Origin: Microcaldota archaeon
GTDB lineage: Archaea; Micrarchaeota; Micrarchaeia; Micrarchaeales; Micrarchaeaceae
NCBI GenBank assembly: GCA_021816895.1
Contig: JAKAWW010000001.1
Location: forward strand, 743,067 to 807,066
Direction of reading: 5' to 3'
Length of the DNA: 64,000 bases
The notes under the pieces are model-generated. The model was not told the DNA's origin. It ran no database searches and saw only the letters and a list, made by a program, of their open reading frames with translations. Positions 50,103-59,286 of the stretch are shown here, piece by piece; the stretch's first letter is position 1, and each line of letters begins with the position of its first letter. The translations under genes and the position numbers were made by a program.

Positions 50103-51827
50103 CTATTTCGAGATGAATATGAACTCCATATTTTTTATGTTGTCAGCTATGCAATAGCCGTACCGCTCCAGCTGCACGATATTGCCATTGCTGAGTGCTG
50201 CTGCATGGCTTTCTATGTATCCGGTGCTGTGCTGGATGCTGTTTTCGTTGAATGAACCGTCATCGTTCAGGGGACTGCCCGGAATTGTTATTCTGCATTT
50301 TACAAAGTTGCCTTCAGAAACCCACTGAAGCTTTTTTGCAGGGAGGCCGCCCTCGATCTTCTCTGCTGTGATTATGCCACCTTCATGCCCGGTTACTTTT
50401 ATGTTGTACAGGTCTTTCAGCCTTATTACCTCGCCATTCGAAAGCTCAGAATCGCGCCTGCTTATGTAGAACGTTGAATTCACAGTATAGTGCCTTGAAC
50501 CCATGTCAACAGTTGGGTGCATGCGGAGATCCACTTCAGTGCTTTTGGCGTTGCTTATGACAAGCTTCACCGGATCCTCAACATAGAAAAGCCTCTTTGC
50601 CATCGGGTCTATTATGCTCTTGTTTTCCGAGAGCAGCATGTCCATGCTAACCACGCTATCGACCATACTCATGCCGAAGCGCAGCACAAACTTCCTTATG
50701 GCTTCAGGCTGCACGCCGCGCCTGCGGAGCGCTGCTATGGTTACAAGCCTTGGATCGTCGTAGCCAGAAAGCTTGCCCTCGCTTATCAATGTGCGCAATA
50801 CCCTTTTGTGGGTGACATTGTTCTTTATTACCAGCCTGGCTTCGAGATGCATTCTTGGCTTCCTGAGCCCTACGGCATCGAGCACCGCATAATACAGCTC
50901 ATTCCTGAGCTCGTATTCCTTGCTCCTTATAGCATCAGTGATGCCATGGAGCGAGTCCATTATGGGCGTGTTGAAATCGTATGTTGGCCATACAATATAT
51001 TTGCTGCCTTGCCTGTAGTGCACATGCTTCTTTACGCGCATTATGACAGGGTCGCGCATCACGCTGTTTTGCGATTTCATATCGCCTTTGAGCCTTAGCG
51101 CCGCTTCTCCAATATCGTGCTCTCCTGAAAGCATCGATTTGAACATCTGCATGTTTTTGTCAATGCCCTGATCCCTGTGCTCGCACTCTAGCATCTTGAA
51201 TCTGTTGTCCTTTATCTGCTCTGGCGTGCAGGTGCACATGTACGCCTTGCCGTTAAGTATTGCCTGTTCAGCATATTTGTAGATGTCTTCTATGCTGTCG
51301 CTTGCGTAATATTCTCCTGAAAAGGTTATCCCGAGCCATTTAGAATCGTATCTTATCGCATCGACAAATTGCTGCTCTTCCTTCTCCGGGTTGGTATCAT
51401 CGAAATAGAGGAACATCTTCCCGTTATATATCTTGGCGAACTCATCGGCAAGCATGGCCGCTTTTGCATTGCCTATGTGCATGAAGCCGTTCGGCTCCGG
51501 CGCGTACCTAGTTGCAAACGCACCGCTTACCGCGCCTTCAAGCACCATGCCCGGCTTTGAAGTTGCTGCTATTTTAGCTTTCTCTTCTGCACTAAACTCA
51601 TCATTGTGCTTGGAGTACTCGCTGCTGAGCTCTTCTCTTGACATGAGGTTTACTTGCGACACTATTTTGTCAACTTCTTTTCTTACCTGCGCTACGTTAC
51701 CCTTGTCTTCATTGGACAGCTTTGAGAGCACTTTCCCAAGCACGCTTGCCAATGAAGCCTTGCCGTAATCGATCGCATTTTTAACTGCGTACTTGAGTAT
51801 TAGGCTATCAAGCTCACTTTCGTTCAT
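50103..51827 (-). CDS. gltX: Glutamyl-tRNA synthetase (archaeal type)
   Basis: A 574-residue class I synthetase of the archaeal GluRS/GlnRS type. The HIGH motif is in RYAPEPNGFMHIGNAKAAML and the KMSKS equivalent is degenerate in VIKNNVTHKRVLR (archaeal enzymes usually have SKR). The C-terminal part (about 390-574) is the beta-barrel anticodon-binding region of GluRS/GlnRS rather than the bacterial helical cage. An N-terminal helical domain (about 1-95) precedes the catalytic core, as in archaeal enzymes. Whether it also charges tRNA-Gln for amidation cannot be told. It overlaps the exported protein gene by four bases. Confidence 0.9.
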   Translation of the reverse strand: MNESELDSLILKYAVKNAIDYGKASLASVLGKVLSKLSNEDKGNVAQVRKEVDKIVSQVNLMSREELSSEYSKHNDEFSAEEKAKIAATSKPGMVLEGAVSGAFATRYAPEPNGFMHIGNAKAAMLADEFAKIYNGKMFLYFDDTNPEKEEQQFVDAIRYDSKWLGITFSGEYYASDSIEDIYKYAEQAILNGKAYMCTCTPEQIKDNRFKMLECEHRDQGIDKNMQMFKSMLSGEHDIGEAALRLKGDMKSQNSVMRDPVIMRVKKHVHYRQGSKYIVWPTYDFNTPIMDSLHGITDAIRSKEYELRNELYYAVLDAVGLRKPRMHLEARLVIKNNVTHKRVLRTLISEGKLSGYDDPRLVTIAALRRRGVQPEAIRKFVLRFGMSMVDSVVSMDMLLSENKSIIDPMAKRLFYVEDPVKLVISNAKSTEVDLRMHPTVDMGSRHYTVNSTFYISRRDSELSNGEVIRLKDLYNIKVTGHEGGIITAEKIEGGLPAKKLQWVSEGNFVKCRITIPGSPLNDDGSFNENSIQHSTGYIESHAAALSNGNIVQLERYGYCIADNIKNMEFIFISK

Positions 51828-52435
51828 TGGCACTCAACCCCTTCATACGTGCAGGTCAGGTTATTGCCATACACTGTGCCATTCGCAAAAACCAAGGCGG
51901 TTATATGCAGCGGTATTTTTGTGCCTATGGGTATTATGTTGCTCGATACTATTGAAAAATTTGTATGGGTAAGCGTGCTGTTTATCGGATAGCCATTAAA
52001 GTACAGCCTTACGACACTTGGGGCACGCACAAGGGCGGTGGCGGTCACCGCAGCAGTAAGGTTGCGCGCCTTGATTGCCTGGACAATGCCCTGCGCAGTC
52101 ATATTGGCAAGATAGAGCTTGTATGAATAGCCCGATCCTATATAATTGCTGATTGAGCCGTTGGCAGACAGCGCAGAAAGCATTGCCGCTATGGATGAAT
52201 TGCTCGTATTGCTGCTAAAGGCCACAGAAACATTTGAATAGCCGTATATTGTGGCATTTACGTAGTTGTTCGACACATAATATGTCTTCGCTACCACTGC
52301 TGGTTTTTGAATCACCGTAGTAGTGGCACCAGCAGTGTTGTTGTTGCCGAATGCGCCATATGAACTGAGGAACATGGCTGCAACTACCAGCGATCCCAGT
52401 AGAAACAGGACTTTCTTCTTTTTTTCGCTTTCCAT
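51824..52435 (-). CDS. Exported protein with one membrane anchor
   Basis: A 203-residue protein beginning ESEKKKKVLFLLGSLVVAA, a signal anchor, followed by an Asn/Ser/Thr-rich outside domain with many sequons (for example NTSNSSIAAML, NGSISNYIGSG). It carries two cysteines near the end (CTYEGVEC). The ATG at 52435 is chosen because upstream in-frame residues (an ATG at 52588) do not look like a signal peptide and are AT-rich. It overlaps the GluRS start. Similar in style to the exported proteins at 45109 and 60578; function unknown. Confidence 0.68.
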   Translation of the reverse strand: MESEKKKKVLFLLGSLVVAAMFLSSYGAFGNNNTAGATTTVIQKPAVVAKTYYVSNNYVNATIYGYSNVSVAFSSNTSNSSIAAMLSALSANGSISNYIGSGYSYKLYLANMTAQGIVQAIKARNLTAAVTATALVRAPSVVRLYFNGYPINSTLTHTNFSIVSSNIIPIGTKIPLHITALVFANGTVYGNNLTCTYEGVECQ

Positions 52436-52690
52436 GACAATCAGCATTTGGGCACTTACTATTTTAATCCTTTTATCGCAATTCCTTTTATATGTTGCTT
52501 TTGAAATGTGTTGGCTTTCTGCTATAATTTTTGTAACACTATCGATATTTATATGATTATACGTACTAGCAATGAGCGATTCATCCATGGCCCTAAGGTA
52601 GCGGTTTTTGCAATAGGTTATAAATATTTGCGGAAAAAGATATATAGCTATTTTGCATCAATGCATTAAGCGCAAATTGTGGTAGTAATT

Positions 52691-53410
52691 ATGGCTTTCA
52701 AAGACGGGGATTTCCTGGAGATAGAGTACAGCGCATGGAATGCTGCTGACAAAGGCCTTGTGCTTTCTACAGATGCCGCAAAGGCAAAGGAAGCCGGCAT
52801 ATACAGCGACAAGGCACGGTATGGGCCTGTGCTCATAGTGCTTGGCTCGAAAAGCACGATAAAAGGGCTTGACAGGGAGCTAAGGAGCATGAACATAGGA
52901 GAGGTGAAGAAATTCACTTTTAAGCCAGAGGATGCTTTTGGTGAAAGGGATGAAAGCCTTGTGAGGGTGCTACCCCTATCGGATTTCAGGAAGCGTGACA
53001 TAAACCCGTATCCGGGCATGAGCATCGACATAGACAACGTGCCTGCAGTGGTAAAGAGCATTAATTCAGGCAGGGTCGTGGTAGATGCAAACCATCCATA
53101 TGCCGGGAGGGAGCTTATATATGAGGTAAAGGTCGTTAAGCAGCTTAGCACGCTTGAAGACAAGATAGGCGGCTTTGCCAATGCGTATGCCCTGGCTCCT
53201 ACAAAGATAGAAATTGCAGGCAGTGGTGTCAGGATAAGCTTCAGCAAGGACGTAAACAAGGATGCCGATTATTTTGTGAACAAGGCAGGCATGATAGCAT
53301 CGATATTCACATACGTAGACGGCGTCAGCACTGTGAATGTTGAAGAGGAATATGCAAAGCCGGCACAGGGCAAGCCTGAAAACGGAAAACAAGAGGAGCA
53401 GGAGCAATAG
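52691..53410 (+). CDS. FKBP-type peptidyl-prolyl isomerase (archaeal long form)
   Basis: A 239-residue prolyl isomerase and chaperone. The FKBP core (about 1-90 and 135-160) is split by an insert-in-flap domain, as in SlyD: DGDFLEIEYSAWN at the start, LGSKSTIKGLDRELRSMNIG, then the flap DINPYPGMSIDIDNVPAVVK, then VVVDANHPYAGRELIYEVKV. A C-terminal alpha/beta domain (about 170-225) is characteristic of the archaeal long form. The tail is acidic and Gln-rich. ATG at 52691 follows GTGGTAGTAATT. It acts in the cytoplasm on folding proteins. Confidence 0.9.
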   Translation: MAFKDGDFLEIEYSAWNAADKGLVLSTDAAKAKEAGIYSDKARYGPVLIVLGSKSTIKGLDRELRSMNIGEVKKFTFKPEDAFGERDESLVRVLPLSDFRKRDINPYPGMSIDIDNVPAVVKSINSGRVVVDANHPYAGRELIYEVKVVKQLSTLEDKIGGFANAYALAPTKIEIAGSGVRISFSKDVNKDADYFVNKAGMIASIFTYVDGVSTVNVEEEYAKPAQGKPENGKQEEQEQ

Positions 53411-53447
53411 CAATTGCACAGAGCAAGCAACTTCAAGCCCTATGCAT

Positions 53448-53639
53448 TTATTCCTTTATGTTGAGCGCATAGGTGCCATTCATCTTTATCCCAAGCTTCT
53501 TTGCGGCATCTGAATTCTCAGCATTCATTACGATGATGTACCCGCTCCATTTTGTGGTTAGGTCGGATGAGCCGCATATAGGGCATACCGTACCGTGGCT
53601 TATTATGAGCCTGCAATGCTTACAAGCCTTTTCTTCCAT
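53448..53639 (-). CDS. spt4: Transcription elongation factor Spt4 (RpoE2)
   Basis: A 63-residue Spt4, which pairs with Spt5 to keep RNA polymerase processive. The zinc site is formed by CKHC (about 6-9) and CPIC (about 19-22), followed by the conserved GSSDLTTKWSGYIIVMN. ATG at 53639 is used. It is 40 bases downstream of rpoE1, the usual archaeal order. Spt5 is not in the window. Confidence 0.92.
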   Translation of the reverse strand: MEEKACKHCRLIISHGTVCPICGSSDLTTKWSGYIIVMNAENSDAAKKLGIKMNGTYALNIKE

Positions 53640-53679
53640 ATAATATCACTTTTAATTGTATCTGCATGAATGATGTGCG

Positions 53680-54267
53680 CTATTTCTTTGCGTGGCTTTT
53701 GCCCTTGGGCTTTTCTTTCTGCACGCCCGAAGAGCCTCTTGAAAGCCATTCAAGCTTGCCAAGGCCTTCTGGTTTCATTGTAAGCGCTATCTTTGAATCC
53801 TTTACAGAGCTCTTCATGCTTACTGTGGATATCTTTGCGTATACAAGGTCACCTTTCTTGAGATTCTTGCCGGATTTTTTTGAAACGAAGGCCTGCGCCT
53901 TCCTGTCGAACGAAAGGAATTCGTTGAGTATCTGCGATACGTGGACAAGACCATCCATAGGGCCTATCCTGACAAATGCGCCAAACTCCGCTATCTCTGT
54001 GACTTCGCCTGCAACTACCTCGTCAACGTATGGCGCATATGTAAGCAGGTCAAACTCTACATCATGATGCGTGGAAGGATCTCCGGGCATTATGTAACCA
54101 TCGCTTATGTTGCGCACGTTATTCACAGACAATATGATGCCCATGTCCTTGTCGACCTGCCCTTCGTATTTCTTCTGAAGCAGAGCCGCAGCTGCATCAT
54201 TTATGTTCATCGTAAAGTATTCAGGAAGCAGCCTGAAATTGTCTTTTATGGAATATATGTAATACAA
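53680..54267 (-). CDS. rpoE1: DNA-directed RNA polymerase subunit E' (Rpb7-like)
   Basis: A 195-residue stalk subunit of RNA polymerase. The N-terminal domain starts YYIYSIKDNFRLLPEYFT and the S1 domain (about 80-165) has VAGEVTEIAEFGAFVRIGPM. The C-terminal tail is basic (KEKPKGKSHAKK). The start is TTG at 54267 with an ideal GGTGAT three bases before it; longer in-frame ATG starts would add residues foreign to the family. It lies between the Fcf1-like gene and spt4, as in many archaea. RpoF, its partner, is not in the window. Confidence 0.9.
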   Translation of the reverse strand: MYYIYSIKDNFRLLPEYFTMNINDAAAALLQKKYEGQVDKDMGIILSVNNVRNISDGYIMPGDPSTHHDVEFDLLTYAPYVDEVVAGEVTEIAEFGAFVRIGPMDGLVHVSQILNEFLSFDRKAQAFVSKKSGKNLKKGDLVYAKISTVSMKSSVKDSKIALTMKPEGLGKLEWLSRGSSGVQKEKPKGKSHAKK

Positions 54268-54379
54268 TGGATCACCCTTCAGATGGCAGCGCATGCGGCA
54301 CGTGCCTGATTTCAGGTGCAGATGCGTGGCTAAAATGCGCTTGCTATAAGATAATGCCACAAAAGTTATATAAGCCTTT

Positions 54380-54775
54380 TCAATTCTTGCTGTGCGTGCT
54401 GACGAAGGCGCGAAGGCTTCCGCTTATAGAGAGCTTGAACACCCTTACCCCTGTTTCAAGCAACCTTTTCGCAAGTGCTGTGTCATTTGTAATTACAATT
54501 GCCTTGATGGGCCGCGCATTCGCAACTATCCACGAATCCACATTTGAGCTACTCCGCATGGGCACGACAGTAATGCCATGCAGTGAGGCAAGCGCAGCTT
54601 TAGCATACGACCCTTTCTTTCCAGAATTGCGCGCCTTTTTAGTTAGCTCGCGAATCGCTCCGCCAGGAATGAGCAGCCGTGCACCGTGCCACCGCTTCCG
54701 CGCTATTTCGAATACGTCCTTCATGTTCTCAAAACCGAACAGTATGGAGCTTGTATCGATTATTATGCTGTACAT
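54380..54775 (-). CDS. PIN-domain protein, Fcf1/Utp24-like
   Basis: A 131-residue PIN-domain nuclease of the archaeal group related to Fcf1/Utp24, an endonuclease of small-subunit rRNA processing in eukaryotes. Acidic residues fit the metal site: Asp7 in IIDTSSILFG, an acidic residue in the helix IRELTKKA, and Asp near 97 in IVITNDTALAKRL. The neighbourhood with rpoE1 and spt4 is the usual archaeal one. The start ATG at 54775 is clear. A role in maturing this interrupted 16S precursor is possible but inferred. Confidence 0.82.
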   Translation of the reverse strand: MYSIIIDTSSILFGFENMKDVFEIARKRWHGARLLIPGGAIRELTKKARNSGKKGSYAKAALASLHGITVVPMRSSSNVDSWIVANARPIKAIVITNDTALAKRLLETGVRVFKLSISGSLRAFVSTHSKN

Positions 54776-54790
54776 GAGATCACCGCGCAG

Positions 54791-55144
54791 TCATTTGTAA
54801 TTCTTGCGCTTCAAAAATTCCAGCAGAACTACAGCTTGGTTGTGCTTCGTATCTTTAGTGCTGTATACCAGCGTCACTTCATTATTTGCGTTTATTATAT
54901 CTATCAGTTTCTGCACTGCTTTGTTGTCGTGAAGCTCCTTCAGGTACCTCTTCCGGAATTCCCCCCATTTTGAGGTGTCGTGGGCAAACCACTTCCTCAG
55001 GTCGTCGCTCGGGGCTACGTCCTTGAGCCACAGATCTATATTGCGTGAATTTCGCCTTATGCCGCGCGGCCACAATCGATCTACAAGAATACGCACTCCG
55101 TCAGTTATGTCAAATTCGTCGTAAACACGCTTCAGTTTTATCAT
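54791..55144 (-). CDS. DUF488 family protein
   Basis: A 117-residue DUF488 protein. The characteristic segments are RILVDRLWPRGIRR, IDLWLKDVAPSDDLRKWF and LVYSTKDTKHNQAVVLLEFL. The role of this widespread small family is not established. ATG at 55144 is preferred over an upstream ATG (55165) by family length. It lies 15 bases before the Fcf1-like gene on the same strand. No cysteine or metal site is visible. Confidence 0.85.
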   Translation of the reverse strand: MIKLKRVYDEFDITDGVRILVDRLWPRGIRRNSRNIDLWLKDVAPSDDLRKWFAHDTSKWGEFRKRYLKELHDNKAVQKLIDIINANNEVTLVYSTKDTKHNQAVVLLEFLKRKNYK

Positions 55145-55333
55145 TGATTTTATATTACAAAGCAACGTATTTTAAACCTTGCGTGAGCCACAACGCAGCA
55201 CAAAGCCGCAAAAAGCAGCTGTAACACGCACATGCCATTGTGTTTTTATGTCAGTGCCGCAAAAGCGCAAATTATCGAAAGTATTTTAAAACTAACATGC
55301 ACATTACTTATCGAAGGCGACAAGGTGTATTGA

Positions 55334-55711
55334 ATGAGCATTTACGAAAAACTGGGTAAGGTATTCGGAGTTTCAACGAAGGAGATAGATGTTGAAGAGT
55401 ACATGAACGCGGCGGAGATGGAGAACGTCGACGTAATGCACGAGCCTGCAGACCACTACATAAAGCCAGTAGCATTGCAGACAGAAAGCGATGCAGAGCT
55501 CATAAAGAAAGAGCTTGGCAACAACAATATTGTTCTAATGAACATTGCCGAGATGTCCAAGAGGCCAAACACTCTCAAGGGCATTGTAGACGACCTCAAG
55601 GCGTACACGGAAAAGATAGATGGCGACATCGCGAGGATAGACGACGAAAAGATACTCATAACGCCGAAGAAGATAAAGATAATAAAGTCGAAGAAAACGC
55701 CAGCAAAATAA
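55334..55711 (+). CDS. sepF: Archaeal SepF cell-division protein
   Basis: A 125-residue SepF, the membrane anchor of FtsZ in archaea. The SepF core (about 42-115) includes YIKPVALQTESDAELIKKEL, NNIVLMNIAEMSKRPNTLKG and the end DEKILITPKKIKIIKSKK. The short N-terminal helix (SIYEKLGKVFGV) is the expected amphipathic membrane-binding part. ATG at 55334 follows AAGGTGTATTGA. Its FtsZ partners are encoded 2.5-5 kb downstream on the other strand. Confidence 0.92.
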   Translation: MSIYEKLGKVFGVSTKEIDVEEYMNAAEMENVDVMHEPADHYIKPVALQTESDAELIKKELGNNNIVLMNIAEMSKRPNTLKGIVDDLKAYTEKIDGDIARIDDEKILITPKKIKIIKSKKTPAK

Positions 55712-55723
55712 TTGCGCAATTAT

Positions 55724-56428
55724 CTATTTTCTTGAGAGCGCTACTGCTAGCGCCCTCAGCTCCTTTTCAGTGGGCATTGACCTGCTTATAATGTGGCTAA
55801 AAGCCATCATCACCGCTTCCTTGTTCCTTATGCGCTTGTTAGAGTATACAAGCTCGCGGAAAAGCATATTCACGGATTTTTTTGTGCGGCTTGTGGCAAG
55901 CATGCCCGCTGCACTATAGCCAGGATTGATTGGGAGCAACGCGTAAAGCAGTATCGCGAGCGCATGAGAAACATTGAGCACAGGATATGCCTTGCTTGTT
56001 GGTATTGTGACAACGGCATCGCATTCCTCCATTTCCTTGCCAAGCAAGCCTATGTCGTCACGCCCAAGGAGCAGCAATATGCTCCTTGCATTCTTGTAGC
56101 TCTTTGCGAACGCGTTCGGCGTGTATATGTTGTAGAATGACCTTTCTGATTTCTCCCATATGCCGGTGGTGCCTACAACAATGTTTGAGCCGCTTGCTGC
56201 CTTTGCGGCGCTTATGCTGCCAACTTTCTTGGCGTTCTCCAGTATGTCGCGCGCGTGCTTCGAGTACATTATGGCCTTTGCGCCAAGCGGCTTGCAGCGT
56301 GGATTTATAAGGTACAGCTTTTCTACTCCAAAATTTTTCATCGCGCGCGCTATGTAACCTAGGTTCACCTGGTACAGAGGCTCAACAATAGCTACGCTTA
56401 TTTTTGCATTGGATTTAGCATCAGGCAT
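55724..56428 (-). CDS. TrmJ-like SPOUT RNA methyltransferase
   Basis: A 234-residue SpoU/TrmH-class methyltransferase of the TrmJ type, which 2'-O-methylates position 32 of tRNAs. The N-terminus VAIVEPLYQVNLGYIARAMK, the middle LLLLGRDDIGLLGKEMEECD and the knot segment IPTSKAYPVLNVSHALAILL are complete. The helical tail (about 180-234) is typical of the archaeal form. It overlaps the next gene (a CPBP protease) by eight bases. Position 32 is C in three of the five tRNAs here plus tRNA-Ser, which fits a substrate role. Confidence 0.87.
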   Translation of the reverse strand: MPDAKSNAKISVAIVEPLYQVNLGYIARAMKNFGVEKLYLINPRCKPLGAKAIMYSKHARDILENAKKVGSISAAKAASGSNIVVGTTGIWEKSERSFYNIYTPNAFAKSYKNARSILLLLGRDDIGLLGKEMEECDAVVTIPTSKAYPVLNVSHALAILLYALLPINPGYSAAGMLATSRTKKSVNMLFRELVYSNKRIRNKEAVMMAFSHIISRSMPTEKELRALAVALSRK

Positions 56429-57203
56429 AGCTTATCGCCAATATTGTCACTATTGTAAGCATGTTCACCAGCATATGTCCTGTTATTGATGCGTAAAGCG
56501 ATCCTGTCCTTTTGAATACGTAGCCGGCCAATATGCCGAACACGAAGGCCGCGGCCACCTCTGATATTGAGGCATAAGAGAAATGGAGCAGCGCAAATAT
56601 CAGTGCGCTTGCTATTATGCCGATCCTTGGCACTAGGAAGCCCCTGAAAAGTATCTCCTCGTCTATTGGGGCTATTATGAACGAGAAGAGCAAAAGGTAC
56701 AGGGGCATTCCTGAAAGCAGCTGCTGCACATGCGTGGGCAGCTGCACCCCAGTTATTTCGGAGAATATTCCGAACCCCAGGCTCAGCAGCAGTATTGCGG
56801 CAAAAAGGCCAACACCTATTCCAATATTCCTAAGTGTGAACTTTGACTTTGAAAGGCCCAGATCGCTTATTATTGATCCAAGTGTCTTTTTCTTAAAAAG
56901 CAGGTACGTGAATACAATAGATGGCAAGAAGAGCGAGAGGTATATTGTAGCGTTTGCAGAAGAGAGCCTGCATTGCAACGGCATTGATGCAAATGCTTCG
57001 GTGCTGTATTGAAGGCACCCCATTGCGTAATAGTTGTACTGCGAGTATATGAGCGCAAAAATAAGCGCCACTGTTATGGCATATGAAGCATACGATATGT
57101 ATGCAGCGCTCCTTGAAGCTTTTTTGTAACGCGCACTGCGGCGCGGCACTGCCTTGCTGCGTGTAGCCTTTATATCATCACCTGATCCCGACAAGATGCC
57201 CAT
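56421..57203 (-). CDS. CPBP-family intramembrane protease (CAAX/Abi type)
   Basis: A 260-residue membrane protein with a basic cytoplasmic N-terminus (about 1-35) and about eight membrane helices. The glutamate pair and arginine of the family are in PIDEEILFRGFLVPRIG (about 165-180), and a histidine in FALLHFSYAS follows. A later segment GSLYASITGHMLVN supplies the second conserved histidine. These are the residues of intramembrane glutamic proteases such as Rce1. ATG at 57203 is chosen so that the gene begins after the S27ae stop at 57224; longer in-frame starts would overlap it. Substrate unknown. Confidence 0.82.
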   Translation of the reverse strand: MGILSGSGDDIKATRSKAVPRRSARYKKASRSAAYISYASYAITVALIFALIYSQYNYYAMGCLQYSTEAFASMPLQCRLSSANATIYLSLFLPSIVFTYLLFKKKTLGSIISDLGLSKSKFTLRNIGIGVGLFAAILLLSLGFGIFSEITGVQLPTHVQQLLSGMPLYLLLFSFIIAPIDEEILFRGFLVPRIGIIASALIFALLHFSYASISEVAAAFVFGILAGYVFKRTGSLYASITGHMLVNMLTIVTILAISYA

Positions 57204-57223
57204 AGGCTTTGGCCATGGGTAGT

Positions 57224-57370
57224 TTACTTCTTTTTGAATTCTGTGTAGCCGCACCTTCCGCACGTAAACCTGTCAGCGTGCTCGGCCATGCGGGAATTGC
57301 ATTTCGGGCACATCTTCGGCGGCTTGTACTCCTTTACTTTCTTTTCTTCTTTGCCTTGTTGCTTTGCCAT
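57224..57370 (-). CDS. rps27ae: Ribosomal protein S27ae
   Basis: A 48-residue eS31 zinc-ribbon protein of the small subunit. The zinc site is CPKC (about 21-24) and CGRC (about 37-40) in [19 protein letters not shown], followed by YTEFKKK. The N-terminus is charged ([17 protein letters not shown]). It is translated 10 bases after S24e, its standard neighbour. ATG at 57370 has GGTGATCC upstream. Confidence 0.93.
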   Translation of the reverse strand: MAKQQGKEEKKVKEYKPPKMCPKCNSRMAEHADRFTCGRCGYTEFKKK

Positions 57371-57380
57371 TTGGATCACC

Positions 57381-57701
57381 TCACTTTTTCGCTTCTGCTG
57401 AATTTGCTTCCTTCTGCGCTGCTTCTACCTTCTTGCCGCGACTGAAGAGGTACTTGAGCTCATGCTTCTCCATGTCCTCCTTTGACTTGTATACATGGAG
57501 AGTGCCATTGCTGCGGCTTACCCCAAACTGCTGGGATATGCCCACAATCACAGCATAATCGGGATTTACGTTCAGTTTCTTGCACAGCTCCTTCAGCACT
57601 TCGCCCTTCTGCGCGGTAGGCCCCTCTGAAACTACCGAAAACTCTACCTCGCGCCTATTGAAGTAAGTACTCTGCTTGTCAGATATAACCTGTATCTCCA
57701 T
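57381..57701 (-). CDS. rps24e: Ribosomal protein S24e
   Basis: A 106-residue eS24 of the small subunit. It starts [20 protein letters not shown], has the core [20 protein letters not shown] and [19 protein letters not shown], and ends with an Ala/Glu/Lys-rich tail. ATG at 57701 has GGTGAAAAG upstream. It is 22 bases after aIF5A, so aIF5A, S24e and S27ae probably form one transcript. Confidence 0.93.
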   Translation of the reverse strand: MEIQVISDKQSTYFNRREVEFSVVSEGPTAQKGEVLKELCKKLNVNPDYAVIVGISQQFGVSRSNGTLHVYKSKEDMEKHELKYLFSRGKKVEAAQKEANSAEAKK

Positions 57702-57723
57702 CTTTTCACCAATTTAAAGAGCA

Positions 57724-58125
57724 TTAACTCAATATCCTTGAAAGGATTCTCCTGCCCATTGCCTCAAGCACCTCTACTTCGGCTCCGGCATTCACCTTTC
57801 CTGCCAAATCGGGTGGTATGGGCAGCTCGAACACGTCGTATGTTTCTGTATCCATAAGCTGGGCTACATCGCCCTTCACTGAAACCACTTGAGACTTTGC
57901 TTTCTTTATCACAGGCGCTTCTGTTTCTGCGTCGCTTGGCTTCAGCAGGGTTTTCTTCTGGCCATCAAATATGCCTATCGCGGTAACGCGCATCTTTGCA
58001 GAGCCATGCTTTCCGGGGGAGCTTGTCTCTATGTCAACAACCCTGCACGGTATGTCATCTATTATTATGAAACGGCCGACCTTCACGTCTTTCATAGATA
58101 TTATAGTCTTTCCCTCTTCTACCAT
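57724..58125 (-). CDS. Translation initiation factor aIF5A (hypusine-containing)
   Basis: A 133-residue aIF5A, which helps the ribosome through difficult peptide bonds such as poly-proline. The modified lysine is in the loop SSPGKHGSAK (about 40-49), and the C-terminal OB fold begins after IGIFDGQKKTLLKPSD. ATG at 58125 fits the family N-terminus (VEEGKTIISMKDVKVG); an upstream in-frame ATG at 58149 adds foreign residues. Deoxyhypusine synthase, needed for the modification, is not in the window, but SpeD in this window belongs to the spermidine pathway that feeds it. Confidence 0.93.
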   Translation of the reverse strand: MVEEGKTIISMKDVKVGRFIIIDDIPCRVVDIETSSPGKHGSAKMRVTAIGIFDGQKKTLLKPSDAETEAPVIKKAKSQVVSVKGDVAQLMDTETYDVFELPIPPDLAGKVNAGAEVEVLEAMGRRILSRILS

Positions 58126-58234
58126 ATAAACACCACTGACAAGCAGCAATGAATAAATGACATGTTAAGGTATATATAGATTTCTCAACCGTGCGCAAGA
58201 TGCAATAAAAAGAAGAAAAAGAGAAATAGTTTGC

Positions 58235-59254
58235 TTAGATGCTCTCTATGCTCTTTATGAAGCTCGTATCCACAGCACTTGCGTTCAGCCTGGGTGCAAC
58301 CCCGAGCCTTGGCTTCACTCCTGTCACTATTGACATGACTTTTATCGTGTCTGTGAGCTCAGGCAGCAGCCTTGCGCCGAATATCACGTTTGCCTTTGGA
58401 TCAAGATCAGCAGTGACACCTTCTCCTATCTTAGTCGCTTCCTCTATTGTAAGCGATTCGCCGCCTGTCACATGCACCAGAGCGCTCTTTGCGCCGGTCA
58501 TGTCAACATCCATAAGTGGATGCTGCAATGTGGTGCGCACCGCCTTCTCGACCTTGTCGGTGCCGTTGCCGTAGCCTATGTTTATCACAGCCGTGCCTGT
58601 GTCGCGCATCACGCTCCTCAAGTCTGCAAAGTCAAGGTTTATCAGGCTTGGCAGTGTTATCGTATCTGCTATGCCTCTGACTGCGTTTGCCGCTATGTTG
58701 TCTATGAGCTCGAGGGCCTTGTCCATCTGGAGGTTTGGCGCGTAGCTCAGCAGCCTGTCGTTCTCTATGACAATTGTAGAGTCGGCGTTCTTGCTCAGCT
58801 GCTCGAGGCTCCAGTCTGCCTTCTGCTTGCGGCTTCTTTCAAGCGAAAACGGGTACGAAACGAATGCTACCACTAGCGCTCCTGACTCCTTTGCGAGCTG
58901 CGCTATGATTGGAGCTGCTCCGCCGCCTGTGCCGCCGCCCATGCCCGCGGCTATGAATATCATGTTATAGCCTTCTACCGCCTTGAGTATGTCTTCCCTG
59001 CTCGCATCTGCGGCTTTTGCGCCGACTTCTGGAAACCCGCCTGCGCCAAGTCCCCTTGTAAGCTCCTTGCCTATGAGCACCTTCTTGTCTGCCCTTATTA
59101 TGTTAAGATGATTGGCATCGGTATTGATTGCAATAGTAACTGCGCTCTTTATCCCGCTTGCATGCAGCCTGTTCACCAGGTTGCTTCCCATCCCTCCGGC
59201 ACCCACAACGGCAATCTTGGGGGTGAAATCCTCATCGCCTTCCATTCCATTCAT
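58235..59254 (-). CDS. ftsZ: Cell-division protein FtsZ (copy A)
   Basis: A 339-residue FtsZ GTPase. The N-terminal VVGAGGMGSNLVNRL binds GTP and the tubulin signature reads GMGGGTGGGAAPIIA. The T7 loop has NLDFADLRSVM. The C-terminal domain ends near 330 without a long linker or a conserved tail. ATG at 59254 has GGTGAG just upstream. Copy A reads GGGTGGG where copy B has the classical GGGTGTG. It lies 32 bases after copy B on the same strand, so the two are co-transcribed, as FtsZ1 and FtsZ2 both act in archaeal division. Confidence 0.92.
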   Translation of the reverse strand: MNGMEGDEDFTPKIAVVGAGGMGSNLVNRLHASGIKSAVTIAINTDANHLNIIRADKKVLIGKELTRGLGAGGFPEVGAKAADASREDILKAVEGYNMIFIAAGMGGGTGGGAAPIIAQLAKESGALVVAFVSYPFSLERSRKQKADWSLEQLSKNADSTIVIENDRLLSYAPNLQMDKALELIDNIAANAVRGIADTITLPSLINLDFADLRSVMRDTGTAVINIGYGNGTDKVEKAVRTTLQHPLMDVDMTGAKSALVHVTGGESLTIEEATKIGEGVTADLDPKANVIFGARLLPELTDTIKVMSIVTGVKPRLGVAPRLNASAVDTSFIKSIESI

Positions 59255-59286
59255 CGCACTCACCTAAACAAAACAAAGATGGGCGT